DNA of 64,000 nucleotides, from assembly GCF_002116695.1 (NCBI RefSeq), contig NZ_CP020477.1, positions 1,936,501 through 2,000,500 on the forward strand, in the 5' to 3' direction. Positions 57,379 to 64,000 of this stretch are shown here, in pieces. Source of the stretch: Acidianus manzaensis. GTDB lineage: Archaea > Thermoproteota > Thermoprotei_A > Sulfolobales > Sulfolobaceae. The translations under genes were made by a program, and so were the position numbers. The number at the start of each line of letters is the position of its first letter. Positions within the stretch are counted from its first letter, which is position 1. Below the pieces are notes generated by a model that had not been told where the DNA came from, did not search any database, and saw nothing but the letters and a program-made list of their open reading frames with translations.

Positions 57379-57665
57379 TCTTCGTTCTTTACAATAATAT
57401 CATCTAACATTATATAAGTAACTAAAGGATTTTCGCTAAGTTTTACTACATCTTTAGCTTTTCCTCTAATTTTTACAGTATTCATGAAATTAAAGACTTT
57501 AAGAATTTTAACCTCATTAAACGATTTTAATGCGTCTTCTGATGGTGGAGAATTCAAAATTACTGTTGCTTCGACTTCGGTAGTTGGAGAACTTTGTTCT
57601 ACTTCTACTATTCTATAATCAATTTTGGACTTTGCAGTTTCCTTTATAGTTGACAACTTAAGCAC
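57369..57665 (-). CDS. Uncharacterised small protein coupled to xpd
   Basis: A 98-residue alpha/beta protein (STIKETAKSKIDYRIVEVEQ, VEATVILNSPPSEDALKSF, ending IIVKNEEWI). No family comes to mind. It begins the minus-strand transcript containing xpd and the thioredoxin-like gene, and overlaps xpd by ten bases, so a link with XPD is possible but unproven. Confidence 0.65.
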
Positions 57666-57682
57666 CTCTAAAATGTATATAC

Positions 57683-57715
<33 letters not shown>

Positions 57716-57735
57716 TGTCATGTAAAATAGTAATG

Positions 57736-57765
57736 TATATAAGTCGGTTAATAACTAACTTATAT

Positions 57766-57766
<1 letters not shown>
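57736..57766 (+). promoter_or_regulatory. Inverted repeat spanning the thiC TATA box and start
   Basis: TATATAAGT (57736-57744) and ACTTATATA (57758-57766) are exact complements with a 13-base spacer containing GGTTAATAACTA. The left arm includes the TATA box, about 25 bases before the ATG at 57766. The right arm ends at the first base of that codon. The arrangement suggests a dimeric repressor site that blocks RNA polymerase. It does not resemble the consensus of a TPP riboswitch. Confidence 0.55.
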
Positions 57767-59338
<1,572 letters not shown>

Positions 59339-59356
<18 letters not shown>

Positions 59357-59962
59357 ATTAATTATTTTAATTGCCCTAGAATAATGCATTTGCCCAGGTG
59401 CTGTAGGATTATCTACATAAGTGTAAACTAATTTAGATCCTAGTATTCCAAATGCTATTCGTTCTAGAGGATCACTGCCCATAGGTAAAACTGTTATATT
59501 CTCATGAGAGAAGAGTAAATTACTTAGAAAATTCTTATATCCCGGCTTAGCTATTACAGCTATTTTCACTGTATATGCTTTATTCTCATATTTTGTTACT
59601 ATAGTATTTACTATATTATAATCTGGAATAGAGTTAAAGTAATGCATAGAAACAATCTTATTATAAAAATCTACATTATATTTTTCTAAGAAAGAAGCTT
59701 CAACATCATACAAAAATCCTTCCTTACTCAGTTGATTTATATAAGAAACTTTTACGTTATCGTCTATTTTATTTATTCCTCCTTCATTTACATCTCTAAT
59801 AGTTACGATAATTTTATCTTTATAAGGTAAAAGGGAGCTTAAAGTAGGCAAAGATTTCGAATAATCTAATCTTAATTCAACTAGATCTGCATCAATTTGA
59901 TTAATCCTATGTATATCTTTTTCAGAATATACTGGTAATGATGCTACTATTATTGGCCTCAT
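59339..59962 (-). CDS. aroD: 3-Dehydroquinate dehydratase, type I (AroD)
   Basis: Third step of the shikimate pathway. The 207-residue chain starts [14 protein letters not shown]. Type I features include [22 protein letters not shown], and the His/Lys pair in VSMHYFNSI and [10 protein letters not shown], the lysine forming the Schiff base. The ATG at 59962 overlaps the aroA stop (ATGA). A longer frame to 60004 would begin inside aroA and is not used. Confidence 0.9.
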
Positions 59963-61140
59963 TCTAGAGTTATTTTTCCACCTAACGATATTAAATCTTC
60001 CCAAAATTTTGGATTACTTTTGTTTACACATTCAGCTTTCTCTATTTCTCCACCTTCTTTGATAGCTAAATCTCCAGCTAACATGGCAATTCTATGATCA
60101 TTAGGACATATAATTGAACCTCTTTTAATCTGCGAACCTCTAATTATTATTGATTGATCCTTATATTCAGCATTTACTCCAAAGGCTTCTAATGTATCTA
60201 TAATTGTTTCTATTCTATTACTTTCTTTGATTTTTAATCTTTCAACACCGGATAATTTACTAGCTCCATCAGCTATTGACAGTATAGCAGATAACGATGT
60301 AGACAGGTCAGGAATATCATTAATATCTATCTCCACAGGAGATATACTTCCTTGATATTCTACAAACCAAGAATGCTTGGAATAATAGCTTTTCACCCCA
60401 ATATTAGCTAGTATATCAATTATTTTATGATCTCCAAAATATTCTGGTGGATCGTATAATCCATTTATTTCAATTTTTCTTTGTGAAATTATACTTGCTA
60501 TTGCGTAGAATGAAGATAAGGCATAATCTCCTGGTATTTCTCCTTCATATTCACGAAGAGGCTTAGGATTAACATAAACTGTATTTCCTTCTAATTTAAC
60601 GTCAGAACCAAATCTATTAAAAAGGTCAATAGTCATTTCAATATAACTTTTCGACGATATAGGAGGAATAATTTTAATCTTACCTCCCCCAATCAAATGA
60701 TAAGCATAAATTAATCCAGAAATATATTGGCTACTTTCCCATCCTTCTATTTCTATTTCTTCTTCTAAACCATTACTCTCAATAGTTATAGGCAAAGATG
60801 CTGAAGAGAATTTAGCTTTTTTTAAAGCTTTTATAATAGAGGATATTGGTCTCCTTCGCAAACTTTCATCTCCATCAATAGTTACTTTCATTTTTAATGC
60901 CACAACTATTGGTATCAACATTCGCAAAGTTGTAGCTGAACCACCTACGTAAATATAATCTGTTTTTGATCTTATAGCATCTACTGCATTTAATGCCATT
61001 TTTATATCGTCAGAAGGAGTATAATTATATAGCTTAATTTTAGTAAGTAATGAAAGGAAAATTAATCTTATTCCTTGACTTTTAGATTGTGGAGCTTTTA
61101 CTTTTCCCTCAATATTTGACTTATCTATTATCGCCTTCAA
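59959..61140 (-). CDS. aroA: EPSP synthase (AroA)
   Basis: Transfers enolpyruvate from PEP to shikimate 3-phosphate, the glyphosate target enzyme. The N-terminus has [15 protein letters not shown], the substrate-binding KSxxx[15 protein letters not shown] is the PEP loop, and the later [14 protein letters not shown] and [15 protein letters not shown] are conserved. 393 residues, slightly short but complete. It overlaps aroK by 20 bases. Confidence 0.94.
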   Translation of the reverse strand: MKAIIDKSNIEGKVKAPQSKSQGIRLIFLSLLTKIKLYNYTPSDDIKMALNAVDAIRSKTDYIYVGGSATTLRMLIPIVVALKMKVTIDGDESLRRRPISSIIKALKKAKFSSASLPITIESNGLEEEIEIEGWESSQYISGLIYAYHLIGGGKIKIIPPISSKSYIEMTIDLFNRFGSDVKLEGNTVYVNPKPLREYEGEIPGDYALSSFYAIASIISQRKIEINGLYDPPEYFGDHKIIDILANIGVKSYYSKHSWFVEYQGSISPVEIDINDIPDLSTSLSAILSIADGASKLSGVERLKIKESNRIETIIDTLEAFGVNAEYKDQSIIIRGSQIKRGSIICPNDHRIAMLAGDLAIKEGGEIEKAECVNKSNPKFWEDLISLGGKITLE

Positions 61141-61878
61141 GATTTACCCCACTTACTAAAATTACTTTTCCATACTTGCTTAAAATCTCATATATAGGAC
61201 CCTCTTCGCCTTTTTTACATAAAGCAAAAATTGATGGACCATTTCCAGATATTCCATAAGCTAATGCTTCCTTCCTCTTTGAAATCTCCTCTAAAGGCTT
61301 CTTATCATATCCTAGAATTTCAGAAACTAATATTCCATTATATTTCATTGCAGTAATAATATCTCGTAAGGCCAAATGAAATATCTCCTTAAAAATTAAA
61401 TTGTATTTCTTTAGTTCTTCTATTTTTACTTTAGGTCTATTTCCTATAGGAATTAATAAAATTGAAACATCTTCTGGAGGATTCCTCTTATCAATTATTT
61501 TAAATTCCTTATTATAAGTAAAAGAAACACCTCCATAAAATGCTGCAACTGCATCGTCCAAAGCACCAGTATAAGATACACCAGCCATTATTGATAAGAT
61601 AGCAGACAACTTAGGTACATCAATATCCAAATCAAATTTTCTTTTTATTTCTCCAAGAAGCGCAGTAGAAACTGCACTACTACTTTTTAATCCACTCTGT
61701 TGAGGAACTTCAGAATATACTTTTACATCTAACGGACCTATGCTATATTTAGCTTTCATGAAATCAAGGATTGTCTTAATTAATTTACTGTCTCCCTTAT
61801 ATTCTCCCTTAGTTATTTCTACATTTACTTTCAAGTTAATTGCCATAGAAGAGCCATACCATGATGGAATGGCATTAA

Positions 61879-61906
<28 letters not shown>
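61121..61906 (-). CDS. aroK: Shikimate kinase, archaeal GHMP type (AroK)
   Basis: Phosphorylates shikimate at O3. This is not the bacterial P-loop type; it belongs to the GHMP superfamily, with [18 protein letters not shown] near residue 65 as the ATP-binding motif and [19 protein letters not shown] near the C-terminus as motif 3. 261 residues, normal for archaeal AroK. Adjacent genes aroA and aroC fix the specificity over homoserine kinase. Confidence 0.92.
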
Positions 61907-63028
<1,122 letters not shown>

Positions 63029-63051
<23 letters not shown>

Positions 63052-63826
63052 ATAGATAATCCACCACTTCTTTGTAAGATAGAGATTTACCAAACCATAT
63101 TTTTTGTGCTTCCAAAGCTTGATATATTAAGATCTCTAATCCATTTATTATATTCAAACCTTTCTTGAGACTTTTATCTAAAAATTCAGTTATTATAGGA
63201 TGATAAACAAAATCTATGGCAAGCTTACCTTTTACACATTCATCATTAATGTAAAGAGGATCAGGTGTAGCGTTAACTATTACATCATAATTAACATCTT
63301 TACACGATACTGCTGCCTTAGCTTTGTAACCGTATTTATTTAAATTATCAACTAATCTATTAGCTCTCTCTATTGTTCTGTTTAATATTAGAATATCAAT
63401 GCCAAAAGACGCTAAGGCAAAAGCAGCAGCTTTAGCTGCACCCCCTGCACCAAATATTATTGCAGAATGCAAATCTATATTATAGCTTTTTTCTTTAATT
63501 AAGGTAAGTAATGCTATATAATCTGTATTATATCCTTTAGATTTAAATACAGTATTTACAGCATTCAATTTCTCACTGCTTTCGTCTACTTTATCTAAGT
63601 AAGGAATAATTTTCTCTTTATACGGTATAGTAATATTAAACCCTTCTCCTACATCTAATAATCCTTGAATTACTTTATCAAATTTGTGTTGAGGAATGTC
63701 AAAAGCTAAATATACAGAATTAATTTGCATTTTCTCAAAGGAAAAATTATGTATCGCAGGAGATAAGGTATAGCTTATATTATTACCTATAATACCGAAT
63801 AGTTTCGTATTATAATCTATAAACAT
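63029..63826 (-). CDS. aroE: Shikimate dehydrogenase (AroE)
   Basis: NADPH-dependent reduction of 3-dehydroshikimate. N-terminal substrate domain: [18 protein letters not shown] (SxSxSPxxHN-like, here [10 protein letters not shown]) and [11 protein letters not shown] with the catalytic lysine; C-terminal Rossmann motif [16 protein letters not shown] near residue 120. 265 residues. ATG at 63826 overlaps the end of aroB by ten bases. Confidence 0.94.
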
Positions 63827-64000
63827 TGTGAGGCAAACCCTTTTACTGTCTCTACTGGTACTTTAACTACTTTCCAGTCACCTATTCTTGTAGGGAAAGG
63901 CATAAGTATTTCTCCATTTCTTATTTTCTTATCCTTTCCTATAGCTGCAATTGCTAATTCTTTAGATACAGGATATGGAAGCTTTTCTGGAACTATTGGC
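63817..64000 (-). CDS. aroB: 3-Dehydroquinate synthase (AroB), C-terminal end only
   Basis: The minus-strand frame entering from the right edge reads [20 protein letters not shown], then [20 protein letters not shown], and stops with TAG at 63819-63817. This matches the end of AroB, where DKK precedes the RIG segment. The rest of the gene lies beyond the window. It overlaps the aroE start by ten bases and extends the shikimate operon upstream as aroB-aroE-aroC-aroK-aroA-aroD. Confidence 0.82.
   Translation of the reverse strand, partial: PIVPEKLPYPVSKELAIAAIGKDKKIRNGEILMPFPTRIGDWKVVKVPVETVKGFASQCL

Noticed and set aside
63052..63093. Upstream extension of aroC
   Set aside because: The family N-terminus begins at MPGNSLG, and the extra codons only copy the aroE overlap in another frame.

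Overview
This window is chromosomal DNA from a thermoacidophilic crenarchaeon of the order Sulfolobales. It is strongly AT-rich. Evidence for the assignment includes a PolB1-type DNA polymerase next to an aKMT4-like protein-lysine methyltransferase, an archaeal A-type ATP synthase with a 53-residue small subunit between D and the proteolipid, archaeal PriL, XPD, Hjc and PINA, ribosomal protein eS26, an SSV-type integrase remnant at a tRNA gene, and many first genes whose TATA box sits about 25 bases before the start codon (leaderless mRNA). The genus cannot be fixed from the sequence alone; Acidianus, Sulfurisphaera, Saccharolobus and relatives are all possible.

Layout. 1-2.1 kb: end of a histidine operon (hisG, hisC) and an unknown protein. 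2.1-11.4 kb: leuS, a cobalamin adenosyltransferase, a TtuA/NcsA tRNA thiolase with DUF211, speD, a geranylgeranyl-reductase-like flavoprotein with no canonical start codon, the lipid prenyltransferase ubiA, a permuted GTPase and a HAD phosphatase. 11.5-15.2 kb: a possible structured RNA, then ilvB-ilvN-ilvC and hjc. 15.2-20.2 kb: the PINA ATPase, pdxT-pdxS, rps26e and proS. 20.2-27.7 kb: the A-type ATP synthase (K, epsilon-like, D, B, A, E, F, with atpI divergent). 27.6-36.5 kb: metG, a tnpB-only insertion sequence, priL, a CDP-alcohol phosphatidyltransferase, an unknown protein, the aKMT4-like methyltransferase, an acidic-tailed protein and polB1. 36.5-37.35 kb: tRNA-Arg(TCG) carrying the N-terminal stump of an SSV-type integrase and its operator-like repeats, the footprint of a lost virus or plasmid. 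37.35-47.6 kb: inositol-phosphate synthase followed by a complex I-like operon (N, fused M/L, K, J, I, H, D, C, A). 47.7-59.4 kb: thyX, DUF2175, a thioredoxin-fold protein, DUF364, a sugar nucleotidyltransferase, sod, a membrane/coiled-coil protein, a TusA-like protein, a glutaredoxin-like protein, XPD, thiC and a Rieske protein. 59.3-64 kb: the shikimate operon aroB-aroE-aroC-aroK-aroA-aroD.

How the genes work together. The his, ilv, aro, pdx, thi and spe genes make amino acids and cofactors. ubiA, the GGR-like flavoprotein, the phosphatidyltransferase and ino1 cover steps of isoprenoid-ether and inositol lipid synthesis. The nuo and atp clusters form the respiratory and ATP-making membrane machinery. 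priL, polB1, hjc, PINA and xpd belong to replication and repair.

Most of the window is conserved core genome. The clearest unusual features are: tail-to-tail overlap in 9 of 11 convergent gene pairs; a TnpB element whose predicted guide would be read from the priL promoter; an integrase stump that keeps a symmetric operator; a flavoprotein gene with no ATG, GTG or TTG near its N-terminus; a tRNA acceptor-stem mismatch; a NuoM-NuoL fusion in an operon without nuoB; and a candidate RNA ahead of ilvB. No CRISPR array, rRNA or complete virus is present.
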